Source of the DNA: Pseudoflavonifractor gallinarum
GTDB lineage: Bacteria; Bacillota; Clostridia; Oscillospirales; Oscillospiraceae
NCBI RefSeq assembly: GCF_014982855.1
Contig: NZ_JADCKF010000006.1
Span: 140,070 to 204,069 of the forward strand
Direction: 5' to 3'
Length of the DNA: 64,000 nt
Shown here: positions 1 to 8,443 of the stretch, piece after piece
How the letters are laid out: the number at the start of each line of letters is the position of its first letter
How positions within the stretch are numbered: the first letter of the stretch is position 1
Position numbers and translations under genes: made by a program
The notes under the pieces: generated by a model
Told to the model about the DNA's origin: nothing
Seen by the model: only the letters and a program-made list of their open reading frames with translations
The model's database searches: none

Positions 1-1041
1 TGCGCCCAGCGCACACACGCCGCTCAGCAGCTTGGAGGCCACAAAGGCCGCCACCACCGGTCCCGGCTCCACGCTGGCGATAAAGGCCATCTGTCCCCCC
101 AGGGCAAAGGCGCCCGACACGGAAAAGGCGGCGTTCATGGCCTTTCCTCTGGGGTCCATCTGGCTGAACAGAGGGAGCATGGAGAGACTGGTGGCCAGGC
201 TCAAAATCAGACCCACCGCCGCGGACTCATTCACACCCATCCAGCCCGCAAGGCGCCGGATGGGTCCCTGGCACCAGGCCAGGATCAGCCGGGAGAGCAC
301 CATGGCCCCGCAGACCACCGCGGTGATCTTCAGCACCACCACAAGGGCCTCCTCCGCCAACCCCGGCTCCGAAAGATTCCACGCCGGGAGAAAGAGTCCC
401 AGCACCACCAGCGCGAAGAGCACAAAGCTCAGCGCCCGCACCCCGTTGCCCAGCAGCAGAAGCACCCGGGTGGTGGGGCCGGTGGCCTTCCAGAGGGCTA
501 GGCAGAGCCCCGCACAGACCAGCAGAATAGGGGCACAGGTCCTTGCCAGCTCCCCCCATCCCACGCCCAGCAAAATGCCTCCGCTCAGAAGAGCGGCAGG
601 GAGGGTGACGATCCCCAGCACCAGTCCCCGCATCATGGCTCCCACCTCTTCCCGCCCGATCCCGGCCAGAGAGAGGGGCAGCACAAAGCTCAGGGCACAG
701 CCCAGTGTGGAGGAGACGATCACACCGGCAAACCGTCCTACCGCCGGATTCCCCGCCATTTCCCGGGCAATGGACCACCCGCCCAGGTCGGGGGCCAGGA
801 TGCAGCCCACCAGTACGCAGGGGTCAAAGGGGAGCACTCCGGCGAGAGCCGCCACCGCCTGGGTATTGCCCCGCACCGCGGTGATGCCCAGACAGTACAG
901 CCCCACCAGGGAGATGGCCAGCCTGCCCATGGAGTCCACACCCCGTCCAAAGGGCTCCGCCAGTCCCATCCGGCCGCCCAGCAGCTGATCCAGCAGCCCC
1001 AGGGCCGCCAGAACCAGCAGAAACGCAATCAATCCATTCAT
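1..1041 (-). CDS. eutH: EutH-like ethanolamine permease (partial, runs off left edge)
   Basis: An open frame reads leftward from an ATG at 1041 and is still open at base 1, giving 347 codons without the C-terminus. The product is almost entirely hydrophobic, with about ten membrane segments. Its N-terminus contains G-L-x-E-x-F-x-x-G-x-x-x-M-G and later a PDLGGWSIAREMA stretch, which match the EutH family (compare GLGEQFEEGF and NDMGGYPLA in typical EutH). EutH moves ethanolamine across the cell membrane. No other eut gene is visible, and those that might follow lie outside the window. It sits after the upp terminator, so it probably has separate expression. Family assignment is from remembered motifs. 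Confidence 0.8.
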   Translation of the reverse strand, partial: MNGLIAFLLVLAALGLLDQLLGGRMGLAEPFGRGVDSMGRLAISLVGLYCLGITAVRGNTQAVAALAGVLPFDPCVLVGCILAPDLGGWSIAREMAGNPAVGRFAGVIVSSTLGCALSFVLPLSLAGIGREEVGAMMRGLVLGIVTLPAALLSGGILLGVGWGELARTCAPILLVCAGLCLALWKATGPTTRVLLLLGNGVRALSFVLFALVVLGLFLPAWNLSEPGLAEEALVVVLKITAVVCGAMVLSRLILAWCQGPIRRLAGWMGVNESAAVGLILSLATSLSMLPLFSQMDPRGKAMNAAFSVSGAFALGGQMAFIASVEPGPVVAAFVASKLLSGVCALGA

Positions 1042-1058
1042 ATTCTCTCATCCCGCCA

Positions 1059-1099
1059 TAAAAAGAGGGACGCCCCGCGCATATACCGGGGGCGTCCCT
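1059..1099 (-). terminator. Rho-independent terminator after upp
   Basis: On the minus strand GGGACGCCCC pairs with GGGGCGTCCC (arms 1089-1098 and 1067-1076) and is followed by a T-rich tract. It closes the tsaE-tsaB-upp transcript before eutH. Confidence 0.85.
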
Positions 1100-1117
1100 T
1101 CATCCAGTGTGATATTC

Positions 1118-1753
1118 TTACTTGGTGCCGAAGATACGGTCGCCCGCATCGCCCAGGCCGGGCACGATGTAGCCGTGCTCGTTGAGCTTCTCATCCACAG
1201 CGGCCACATAGATCTCCACGTCGGGATGATCCTTGTGGACCCGCTCGATGCCCTCGGGGGCAGCGATGATGTTCATCAGCTTGATGTGCTTGACATCATA
1301 GTTCTTGATGAACTGGATGGCCGCGGAGGCGGAGCCGCCGGTAGCCAGCATGGGATCGAGGATGATGATGTCACGCTCGGCAATGTCGTTGGGCATCTTG
1401 CAGTAGTACTCCACGGGCTCCAGGGTCTCGGGATCCCGGTACAGGCCGATGTGGCCCACCTTGGCGGCGGGGAGCAGCTCCAGAATGCCGTCCACCATGC
1501 CCAGGCCGGCCCGCAGCACGGGAACGATGGCCAGCTTCTTGCCCGCCAGGGTCTTGAACTTGGCGGTGGTGATGGGGGTCTTGATCTCGACCTCCTCCAG
1601 CGGCAGGTCGCGGGTGGCCTCATAGCACATAAGGGTGGCGATCTCGGAAACGACCTCCCGGAACTCCTTGGAGCCGGTGCGCTCATCCCGCAGGATGGAG
1701 AGCTTGTGCTGCAGCAGCGGGTGGTCCAGAATGTGTACCTTTTCCATGTCCAT
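1118..1753 (-). CDS. upp: Uracil phosphoribosyltransferase
   Basis: 211 residues, the normal family length. It makes UMP from uracil and PRPP in cytosolic pyrimidine salvage. The PRPP loop [10 protein letters not shown] is at residues 133-142 and the uracil-binding end [13 protein letters not shown] is near the C-terminus. A ribosome site (AGGGGAAG) precedes the ATG at 1753. It starts 14 bases after the tsaB stop, so it is probably the last gene of the tsaE-tsaB-upp transcript. A second Met at residue 3 is a possible alternative start. Confidence 0.97.
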   Translation of the reverse strand: MDMEKVHILDHPLLQHKLSILRDERTGSKEFREVVSEIATLMCYEATRDLPLEEVEIKTPITTAKFKTLAGKKLAIVPVLRAGLGMVDGILELLPAAKVGHIGLYRDPETLEPVEYYCKMPNDIAERDIIILDPMLATGGSASAAIQFIKNYDVKHIKLMNIIAAPEGIERVHKDHPDVEIYVAAVDEKLNEHGYIVPGLGDAGDRIFGTK

Positions 1754-1767
1754 GGTATCTTCCCCTT

Positions 1768-2493
1768 TTATCTTGTTTTCTCAGCGGCTTCCTCCGCCCG
1801 GAGCCTTTCCAGCCGCTCCCGTTCCGCCTGAGAGAGGCGGTGGTAAACAGGGACCAGGCCCTGCGCGTCGGTCAGCGCCCCGGTTCGGGCCTGCTCCAGT
1901 GCCGCCCGGGCAACTCCCCAGGCGCTCTGATAGCGCAGATGGGGCGGCGCCAAATGGACATCCAGCCCCTGTTCCTTAAACGTAGTATAACATAAAAGCG
2001 CGCCGTCTCCAACCAGAATTTGCGGATTTTCCCTGTTTTTTAACTCGGCCGCCAGTTCCGGCAGGCCGATGGCCCGGTCGGGCGTGAGGCGCTCCAGTCC
2101 CTCTCCCGTTCCCTGGAAGCAGGCATTGTAGACCTGGCTGCGCCGGGCGTCCATCACGGCGCAGATCTCCCCGCCGGTGTGGGCCATGGTCCAGGCCATG
2201 GCCTCCAGGGTCGAGACCCCCGCACAGGGCTTTTCCGCCGGCCAGGCCAGTCCCTTGGCCGCCGCCACGCCGATCCGCAGCCCGGTAAAGGAGCCCGGAC
2301 CAGCCGCCACCGCGATGAGATCGATCTCATCCAGGGTAGAAGCGCAGCTGTCCAGCATATGCTCCAGCATGGGCATCAGCGTGCGGCTGTGGGTCAGGCC
2401 GTTGTTCTGGAAGGACTGGGCGATCAGCTTCTCCTCCTCACACAGCGCCACGGAACAGGCCGTGGCCGAGGATTCCAGTGCCAAAATCTTCAT
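1768..2493 (-). CDS. tsaB: tRNA threonylcarbamoyladenosine biosynthesis protein TsaB
   Basis: 241 residues. TsaB is the ASKHA-fold partner of TsaD and TsaE in adding threonylcarbamoyl to A37 of ANN-decoding tRNAs. It starts [17 protein letters not shown] and carries [11 protein letters not shown] at 65-75, both family hallmarks. The ATG at 2493 overlaps the tsaE stop as ATGA, so the two are translationally coupled. The frame stays open further upstream, but that extension lies inside tsaE and is rejected. No RimI domain is fused. Confidence 0.95.
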   Translation of the reverse strand: MKILALESSATACSVALCEEEKLIAQSFQNNGLTHSRTLMPMLEHMLDSCASTLDEIDLIAVAAGPGSFTGLRIGVAAAKGLAWPAEKPCAGVSTLEAMAWTMAHTGGEICAVMDARRSQVYNACFQGTGEGLERLTPDRAIGLPELAAELKNRENPQILVGDGALLCYTTFKEQGLDVHLAPPHLRYQSAWGVARAALEQARTGALTDAQGLVPVYHRLSQAERERLERLRAEEAAEKTR

Positions 2494-2939
2494 GCTCTCC
2501 CCTCCTTCTCCGTGAGCGCGGGGGCCCCGGTGATGGTGAGGAGACGCTGGTCCTCTCCCGCTCCCCGGCGGATATCCACCCGGATACAGCCCGCTTCCAG
2601 GGCCCGCTCCACATTTTCGCTCCACTCTACGGCACACACGCCGCCCCGGGCCAGATAGTCCTCCCAGCCGATGTCAAAGAGCTCCTCCTCCGAGCCAAGG
2701 CGGTACATATCAAAGTGAAACAGCGGCAGACGGCCGCCCTCATATTCGTTGACGATGGTAAAGGTGGGACTGGTCACCCGCTCTGCGATGCCCAGGCCCC
2801 GGGCAAGCCCCCGGGTAAAGGCCGTCTTGCCCGCCCCCAGGTCTCCGGAAAAGGCCACCACCGACCCGGGTGTCAGCACCCGCGCCAAGGCCTCCCCCAG
2901 CGCCTCGGTATCGTCCACACAATTGGAAACATATTCCAT
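2490..2939 (-). CDS. tsaE: tRNA threonylcarbamoyladenosine biosynthesis ATPase TsaE
   Basis: 149 residues. TsaE is the ATPase that recycles the TsaBD complex. Walker A GDLGAGKT is at 32-39, with the family segments TSPTF (56-60), HFDMYRL (75-81) and VEWSE (104-108). The ATG at 2939 has GAAGGAG at a good distance and lies just downstream of a near-consensus promoter. It is first in the operon and its stop overlaps tsaB by 4 bases. Confidence 0.95.
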   Translation of the reverse strand: MEYVSNCVDDTEALGEALARVLTPGSVVAFSGDLGAGKTAFTRGLARGLGIAERVTSPTFTIVNEYEGGRLPLFHFDMYRLGSEEELFDIGWEDYLARGGVCAVEWSENVERALEAGCIRVDIRRGAGEDQRLLTITGAPALTEKEGRA

Positions 2940-2966
2940 GGATTCACGCTCCTTCAAACCGGGGAT

Positions 2967-2995
2967 ATTATAACATATCTTTGAAGAAAGCGCAA
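2967..2995 (-). promoter_or_regulatory. Sigma-A promoter of tsaE-tsaB-upp
   Basis: Minus strand TTGCGC (2990-2995), 17-base spacer, TATAAT (2967-2972). It is divergent from the promoter at 3001-3029. Confidence 0.8.
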
Positions 2996-3000
2996 AACGG

Positions 3001-3029
3001 TTTACGTCTCTCCAAAAAGGTGATATGAT
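3001..3029 (+). promoter_or_regulatory. Sigma-A promoter of the SEDS gene
   Basis: TTTACG (3001-3006), 17-base spacer, TATGAT (3024-3029). The -10 box covers the ATG at 3025, so that ATG cannot be the start on this transcript. Confidence 0.75.
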
Positions 3030-3108
3030 AAGAGCCGTTCCTCGGAGCTTCCCGGCGGAAGCGCTCCGGATTTCTGATTGGTTCGATTTGGAAAGGAGGC
3101 CGTTTTCT

Positions 3109-4308
3109 CTGTCCTGGCTCACCGATTCCCTGAAAGAGTTTTTCCGCAAGGGCGACCTTGTGCTCCTCTCCCTCTGCCTGGCTGCCAGCGGCTTTGGACT
3201 GGTGCTCATTTGCAGCGCATCCCGCTATACCGAGAGCACCCGCTTCATGCCGGTCCAGTCCATCGCGATTGTGCTGGGCGTGCTGGTCTATATTGTGATG
3301 TCCTCGGTGGACGTGGAGCTTTTTACCGAAAAATCCTGGAAGTTTCTTCTGGCCTTCAACATCGGTTTTGTGCTGCTCACCCGCACCCCCATCGGTGTGG
3401 ACCACGGCACGGGCAACCGCAGCTGGCTCTCCATCCCCGGTATCCCCTTTGAGCTCCAGCCTGCGGAGATCGTCAAGCTCACCTTTATCCTGCTTCTGGC
3501 CTGGCAGTGCAGCCGCATCCAGAGCCGGGGGCATGACATCAGCTCCATTCCCTCGGTCATGCAAATCACAGGACATACCCTGATGATGTTCGGCCTGATC
3601 GCAGTGGCCTCGGGCGACTTCGGCATGGGACTCACCTATCTCTTCATCTTCGTGGTGGTGGCCTGGGTGTCCGGTGTCAAGAAGCGTTGGTTTGTCCTGG
3701 CCATCCTGCTCTTTGCCGCCATGGTGGTGCTGATCGTTCTGTTCTGGGACAAGTTCAGCGGCATCTATTTCTTCCGCCGGATCAAGGTGGTGGTGGACCA
3801 CATCACCGGCAACCCGGATACCCTCTACGATCAGACCATGGACACCGGGTGGCAGCAGACCAAGAGTATCACCGCCATCGGCAGCGGACAGCTCACCGGC
3901 ATGGGTTACCTCAACGGCAACCTGACCCAGAGCGCCTATGCCACCAGCCTGCCCGCCCGGTACAACGACGAGATCTTCGCCGTCTGTGGTGAGGAGTTCG
4001 GCTTTATCGGCTGCGTGTTCCTGCTCCTCCTGATGTCTTCCATTATCCTGCGCTGCATCTGGGTGGCCCGGCGGGCCTGTTCCCCCCAGTCGGCCTACCT
4101 GGTGATGGGATATGCCGGAATGCTCCTGGCTCAGGTGGGCGTCAACATCGCCATGTGCCTGTATATCTTCCCCGTGGTGGGTCTGACCCTCCCCTTCGTG
4201 AGCTACGGCGGCTCCTCCATCATCACCATGTTTGCCGCCATGGGCATCGTATCCAGCGTAAAAATGCGCTCCCTCCCCAGCTGGCTGCGGGACCGGAGCA
4301 AATTATAG
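3109..4308 (+). CDS. SEDS-family peptidoglycan glycosyltransferase (RodA/FtsW)
   Basis: SEDS proteins polymerise lipid II glycan strands in the cell membrane together with a class B PBP. About ten membrane segments are visible, with the family motifs GTGNRSWLSIPG, PFELQPAEIVK, DEIFAVCGEEFG and LPFVSYGGSS. RodA fits slightly better than FtsW, but no neighbour decides it. The start chosen is CTG 3109 (399 aa), which follows GAAAGGAGG at 3091-3099 by 9 bases. An upstream ATG at 3025 (427 aa) sits inside the -10 box of the promoter and adds a charged, unconserved-looking leader. The start codon is less certain than the family. Confidence 0.9.
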   Translation: MSWLTDSLKEFFRKGDLVLLSLCLAASGFGLVLICSASRYTESTRFMPVQSIAIVLGVLVYIVMSSVDVELFTEKSWKFLLAFNIGFVLLTRTPIGVDHGTGNRSWLSIPGIPFELQPAEIVKLTFILLLAWQCSRIQSRGHDISSIPSVMQITGHTLMMFGLIAVASGDFGMGLTYLFIFVVVAWVSGVKKRWFVLAILLFAAMVVLIVLFWDKFSGIYFFRRIKVVVDHITGNPDTLYDQTMDTGWQQTKSITAIGSGQLTGMGYLNGNLTQSAYATSLPARYNDEIFAVCGEEFGFIGCVFLLLLMSSIILRCIWVARRACSPQSAYLVMGYAGMLLAQVGVNIAMCLYIFPVVGLTLPFVSYGGSSIITMFAAMGIVSSVKMRSLPSWLRDRSKL

Positions 4309-4320
4309 GAAAAACCGCAT

Positions 4321-4385
4321 AACCTCCTTGTTTTGGGAAAGACTGTGGGTGATCCCATTTTTCCAAACAAGGAGGTTTTTTCTTT
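4321..4385 (+). terminator. Terminator hairpin whose 3' arm holds the next gene's ribosome site
   Basis: AACCTCCTTGTTT (4321-4333) pairs perfectly with AAACAAGGAGGTT (4365-4377) and the stem continues inward through GGGAAA. The T run is 4376-4385. The AAGGAGG used by the SLH gene (start TTG 4384) is inside the 3' arm, so folding would both end the SEDS transcript and hide this ribosome site. Confidence 0.85.
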
Positions 4386-5721
4386 GAAGCATTCCGCACT
4401 GACCCGCCGCCTGGTATCCCTGGGTGCGCTGTGCGCCCTCACCCTGACCTTCTCCCTTCCCGCCTCCGCTTTTCTGTTCTGGGGCAAGGAGGAGACATCG
4501 GTCGGAGAGGCCACGGTGGCCGCCTTTGCCAAAAACGGCCTGCCGGGAGAGTCCATCTCCTTCTCCGCCGAGGATTTCCGGGTGGACGCCGACGGAGATG
4601 TGGCCCTGGACGCCGTGGTCATCTCCTCCCTTCCCGACGCCGCAGCCGGCGTGCTCACCCTGGCCGGTATCCCGCTGAACGTGGGGGATTCCGTCTCCAT
4701 GGACGCGGTGGATGGACTGCGCTTTCTCGCCTCCACTCAGCCCACCGCGGCCACCTCGCAGTTTACCTTTGCCCCGGTCTTCTCCAACGGTGTGTCCGGC
4801 CGGGAGGTGGAGGTAGGGCTCTACCTTCTCTCCGCTGAGAACAACACCCCGGTGGCCCAGCATCTGGAGCTCTCCACCTATAAAAACACCGTACTCACCG
4901 CACCGTTCTCCGCCACCGATCCCGAGGGAGATCTGCTCTCCTACCAGCTGGTCAGCAAGCCGGCCCGGGGCGCGGTGACCATGCCCGCCGAGGGGGAGAA
5001 CACCTTCACCTACACGCCCTATGAGGGCAAGACCGGAAAAGACGCCTTCACCTACGTGGCCGTGGACTCGGTGGGCAACACCTCCGCTCCGGCCAAGGTG
5101 ACCATCACCATCGAGAAGCCCGCCACCAAGGTCACCTATGCGGATATGGACGGCCACGCCGCCGCCAACGCCGCCATTCGTCTGGCCGAAGAGGGGATCT
5201 TTGTGGGGGAATGTATGGGGGACTCCTACTTCTTCCAGCCTGATCTGCCTGTGACCCGCAGCCAGTTCGTGGCCATGGTGATGGATACCACCGGGCTGGA
5301 GGCCTTGGAGGACGTGAGCCGCACCGGCTTTGCCGACGACACCTCCATTCCCCAGTGGGCCAAGCCCTATGTGGCCTCCGCCCTCAAAGCGGGACTGGTT
5401 CAGGGGACCCAGAGCGCCGACGGACAGGTGGTGTTCCAGCCCCAGGCCCTCGTGACCCGGGCCGAGGCCAGCGTACTGCTCAACCGGGTGCTCCAGGTCA
5501 CCGACGTGGCGCAGCCCACTTTCGGCGTGGATCTGACCGGCGCGCCCGCCTGGGCGGTCCAGTCGGCGGCCAACCTAGAGAGCTGCGGCGTCCTTCAGGC
5601 CGAGTCCAACGGCACACTTACCCTTTCCAACACCCTGACCCGGGCGGAGGCCGCCCAGCTTCTGGTCGGTGCGCTCAACGTACTGGAAAACCGGGAGACC
5701 GGGAGCTTCCTTCCCTGGTAA
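4384..5721 (+). CDS. Secreted SLH-domain surface protein with cadherin/Ig-like repeat
   Basis: 445 residues from TTG 4384, which has AAGGAGG 8 bases upstream. An earlier ATG at 4333 lies in the hairpin loop and would add a poor leader before the signal peptide. Order: signal peptide ending PASA, an N-terminal beta region, a tandem Ig/cadherin-like domain (the FSATDPEGDLLSY segment is typical), then about three SLH-like repeats in the last 180 residues (VTRSQFVAMV, VTRAEASVLL, LTRAEAAQLL). SLH repeats anchor proteins to secondary wall polymers. The ligand or partner is unknown. Confidence 0.85.
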   Translation: MKHSALTRRLVSLGALCALTLTFSLPASAFLFWGKEETSVGEATVAAFAKNGLPGESISFSAEDFRVDADGDVALDAVVISSLPDAAAGVLTLAGIPLNVGDSVSMDAVDGLRFLASTQPTAATSQFTFAPVFSNGVSGREVEVGLYLLSAENNTPVAQHLELSTYKNTVLTAPFSATDPEGDLLSYQLVSKPARGAVTMPAEGENTFTYTPYEGKTGKDAFTYVAVDSVGNTSAPAKVTITIEKPATKVTYADMDGHAAANAAIRLAEEGIFVGECMGDSYFFQPDLPVTRSQFVAMVMDTTGLEALEDVSRTGFADDTSIPQWAKPYVASALKAGLVQGTQSADGQVVFQPQALVTRAEASVLLNRVLQVTDVAQPTFGVDLTGAPAWAVQSAANLESCGVLQAESNGTLTLSNTLTRAEAAQLLVGALNVLENRETGSFLPW

Positions 5722-5731
5722 CATGCAAAAA

Positions 5732-5765
5732 CGCGCCGCAGAGCTTTGACTCTGCGGCGCGCTGT
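5732..5765. terminator. Bidirectional terminator between SLH gene and nfnB
   Basis: CGCGCCGCAGAG (5732-5743) pairs with CTCTGCGGCGCG (5750-5761), with T-rich flank on plus and A-rich flank on the other side. It serves two convergent genes. Confidence 0.85.
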
Positions 5766-5785
5766 TGTTTTAGGGGTCAGCCGGA

Positions 5786-7180
5786 TTACTTGCCGTACTT
5801 CTCCTGCAGGTACTTGTCCATGGCGGCAGCGGCCTTCTTGCCGGCGCCCATGGCCAGGATGACGGTGGCGGCGCCGGTCACGGCGTCACCGCCGGCGTAC
5901 ACGCCCTCACGGCTGGTAGCCATGGTCTCCTCATCGGCCACCAGGCAGCCCTTCTTGTTGGCCTCCAGGCCGGGGGTGGTGGAGCGGATCAGGGGGTTGG
6001 GGCTGGTGCCCAGGGACATGATGACGGTGTCCACTTCCAGCTCAAAGTTGGAACCGGGGATCTCCACCGGACGGCGGCGGCCGGAGGCGTCGGGCTCGCC
6101 CAGCTCCATCTTCACGCACTCCATGGCGCGGACCTTGCCGTGGCCGTCGTCCAGGATCTTGACGGGGTTGTTGAGGAACAGGAACTCGATGCCCTCTTCC
6201 TTGGCGTGATGGATCTCCTCCCGGCGGGCAGGCATGGCCTCCTCATCCCGGCGGTAGACCACATAGACCTTGGCGCCCATGCGCTTGGCGCAGCGGGCGG
6301 CGTCCATGGCCACGTTGCCGCCGCCCACGACGGCCACGGCCTTGGCGTCCTTCACGGGGGTGTCATAGCCCTCGCGGTAGGCCTTCATCAGGTTGATGCG
6401 GGTCAGGTACTCGTTGGCGGAGTACACACCGGCCAGAGCCTCGCCGGGAATACCCATGAACATGGGCAGGCCGGCACCGGAGCCGACGAACACGGCCTTG
6501 TAGCCGTCCTCAAACATCTCGTCGATGGTGTAGGTACGGCCCACCACCACGTCGCACTCCAGATCCGCGCCCAGAGCGCACAGCTTGTCGACCTCGTTCT
6601 GCACGATGGCCTTGGGCAGACGGAACTCGGGGATGCCGTAGACCAGCACGCCGCCAGCGGTGTGGAAGGCCTCGAAGATGGAGACCTGATAGCCCTTCTT
6701 GGCCAGATCGCTGGCGCAGGTCAGGCTGGCAGGGCCGGAGCCCACCACCGCCACCTTGATCCCGTTGGACGCGGGCTTCTCGGGCATGGCGTTGACGTTC
6801 TCACGGTACCAGTCGGCCACGAAGCGCTCCAGACGGCCAATGGCCACGGGCTCGCCCTTGATGCCGCGGACACAGTGGCACTCACACTGAGTCTCCTGGG
6901 GGCAGACACGGCCGCTGATGGAGGGCAGGGCATTGGTGCTGGTGATGACGTCATAGGCGCCCTGGAAGTCGCCCTCGGCCACCTTGGCGATGAACTCAGG
7001 GATGCGGATGTTCACGGGGCAGCCGTTGACGCAGGGCTTGTTCTTGCAGTTCAGGCAGCGCTTGGCCTCGTCGATGGCCATCTCGGCGGTGTAGCCCATG
7101 GCCACTTCTTCAAAGTTATGGTTACGGACGCCGGGATCCTGCTCCGGCATCGGATTCTTCGTCATGCTCATGTTCGGCAT
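5786..7180 (-). CDS. nfnB: NADPH-binding subunit of electron-bifurcating transhydrogenase / GltA-family oxidoreductase
   Basis: 464 residues, cytosolic. Two N-terminal cysteine clusters (C42, C45, C50, C54 and C93, C99, C101, C103) would carry [4Fe-4S] centres. They precede two dinucleotide-binding folds, VVGSGPAS near 146 for FAD and VVGGGNVAMDA for NADPH. The protein resembles the small subunit of glutamate synthase, but no large subunit is present. The adjacent nfnA makes the NfnAB complex (reduced ferredoxin + NADH + NADP) the better reading. It lies 15 bases after nfnA. Confidence 0.93.
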   Translation of the reverse strand: MPNMSMTKNPMPEQDPGVRNHNFEEVAMGYTAEMAIDEAKRCLNCKNKPCVNGCPVNIRIPEFIAKVAEGDFQGAYDVITSTNALPSISGRVCPQETQCECHCVRGIKGEPVAIGRLERFVADWYRENVNAMPEKPASNGIKVAVVGSGPASLTCASDLAKKGYQVSIFEAFHTAGGVLVYGIPEFRLPKAIVQNEVDKLCALGADLECDVVVGRTYTIDEMFEDGYKAVFVGSGAGLPMFMGIPGEALAGVYSANEYLTRINLMKAYREGYDTPVKDAKAVAVVGGGNVAMDAARCAKRMGAKVYVVYRRDEEAMPARREEIHHAKEEGIEFLFLNNPVKILDDGHGKVRAMECVKMELGEPDASGRRRPVEIPGSNFELEVDTVIMSLGTSPNPLIRSTTPGLEANKKGCLVADEETMATSREGVYAGGDAVTGAATVILAMGAGKKAAAAMDKYLQEKYGK

Positions 7181-7195
7181 TTTCTTCGACCTCCC

Positions 7196-8056
7196 TTAGT
7201 GAATCATGTTCTTGGCGAGCGTCTCCATGCGGCAGGTGTGGCGCTCTTTTTCCTTGGCCTCACGCTCGCGGTACACGGAGTTGCGGTTCATCAGCTCGTC
7301 AAAATCCACCTTGTGGCCGTCAAAGTCGGGGCCGTCCACGCAGGCAAACTTCATCTCGCCGCCCACCGTGACACGGCAGCAGCCGCACATGCCGGTGCCG
7401 TCGATCATGATGGGGTTGAGGCTCACCAGGGTGTGGATGCCGAAGGGCTCGGTGGTCTTGCAGACAAACTTCATCATGGGAACGGGGCCGATGGCGATCA
7501 CAGCGTCATACTGGTTGCCGGCCTCGATGAGGGCCTTGAGCTTGTCGGTGACAAAGCCCTTCTCGCCATAAGTGCCGTCGTCGGTGGTCAGGTAGAAGTT
7601 GTCACAGGCGGCCTTGAACTCCTCCTCCAGGATCACGATGTCCTTGGAGCGGAAACCGGCGATGACGTCCACCTGGATGCCCTCAGCGTGGAGGCTCTTG
7701 GCCTGGGGATAGGCGATGGCGCAGCCCACGCCGCCGCCGACCACGCACACCCGCTTCACATCGCCCAGCTCGGGGCGGGTGGGCTGGCCCAGGGGGCCTA
7801 CGAAGTCCCGGATATAATCACCCTCATTGAGGTCGCCCAGCAGCTCCGTGGTCAGGCCCACCTTCTGGAACATGATGGTGATGGTGCCCTTCTCGCGGTC
7901 ATAATCGCCGATGGTGAGGGGGATACGCTCGCCCTCCTCATCCAGACGCAGGATGATGAACTGTCCCGCCTGTGCCTTCTTGGCGATCATGGGGGCCTCG
8001 ACTTCCAGCAGGGTCACGCTGGGATTGAGGACCTTCTTTCTCACGACTTTAACCAT
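7196..8056 (-). CDS. nfnA: NAD(H)- and FAD-binding subunit of NfnAB transhydrogenase
   Basis: 286 residues from ATG 8056, with GGAAAGGAAAG upstream. An N-terminal ferredoxin-reductase beta barrel binds FAD, VVGGGVGCAIAYP (near 105-117) begins the NAD fold, and the C-terminal DGTGMCGCCRVTVGG (219-233) plus C239 form the [2Fe-2S] site. The family is also annotated as sulfide dehydrogenase or dihydroorotate dehydrogenase electron-transfer subunit. Pairing with nfnB favours the bifurcating transhydrogenase that balances NADH, NADPH and ferredoxin in anaerobes. Confidence 0.93.
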   Translation of the reverse strand: MVKVVRKKVLNPSVTLLEVEAPMIAKKAQAGQFIILRLDEEGERIPLTIGDYDREKGTITIMFQKVGLTTELLGDLNEGDYIRDFVGPLGQPTRPELGDVKRVCVVGGGVGCAIAYPQAKSLHAEGIQVDVIAGFRSKDIVILEEEFKAACDNFYLTTDDGTYGEKGFVTDKLKALIEAGNQYDAVIAIGPVPMMKFVCKTTEPFGIHTLVSLNPIMIDGTGMCGCCRVTVGGEMKFACVDGPDFDGHKVDFDELMNRNSVYREREAKEKERHTCRMETLAKNMIH

Positions 8057-8205
8057 ACCTTGATCTTTCCTTTCCTCCGACTCGGCCAATGCCCGCACGT
8101 TTCCAGACCATCCCGTTTCCCTTCGGTGGGGCTGGACAGCGGAGCCGGGGCCATCCGTCTCGTTTTCCGGCAGAACAGGGTCCCGCCGGACTCTCTAAAC
8201 TCAAC

Positions 8206-8309
8206 AAATAAGACTCATAAGTTTAATAAAAACGGCCTTCTGCTCCGTTTCAAGTCCTATGAGTTCTTATCCTCTAAGAAAAGATAGCAGTTTCCCATAA
8301 CTTTGTCAA
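8206..8309 (-). promoter_or_regulatory. nfnAB promoter and structured leader
   Basis: Minus strand TTGACA (8304-8309), 17 bases, TATCTT (8281-8286). The untranslated leader is about 215 bases. Near its 5' end ACTCATA...TATGAGT arms enclose an inner AAACGG...CCGTTT hairpin. There is no clear U tract, so the function of the leader is open. The rest, down to 8057, shows no gene. Confidence 0.7.
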
Positions 8310-8378
8310 GAAATTATCAGAGCTTTTTCTCTATTTCTACAATCGCTCCGCAGGCAATCCGCAACACGCTGCCCGCTC

Positions 8379-8407
8379 TTTACATTGTTTTCCAAAAAGA
8401 GTATGAT
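8379..8407 (+). promoter_or_regulatory. Sigma-A promoter of the carbonic anhydrase
   Basis: TTTACA (8379-8384), 17-base spacer, TATGAT (8402-8407), 36 bases before the start codon. Confidence 0.8.
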
Positions 8408-8443
8408 AATACAGTCAATCTCGTGAAAGGCGGTGGTCCTGAT

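Noticed and set aside
3025..3108. ATG 3025 as the RodA/FtsW start
   Set aside because: It falls inside the -10 box of the best promoter, and a stronger ribosome site sits further on.
6140..8287. Plus-strand frame of about 715 codons
   Set aside because: It is antisense to nfnAB, with His/Gly/Ala-rich composition and no motif.
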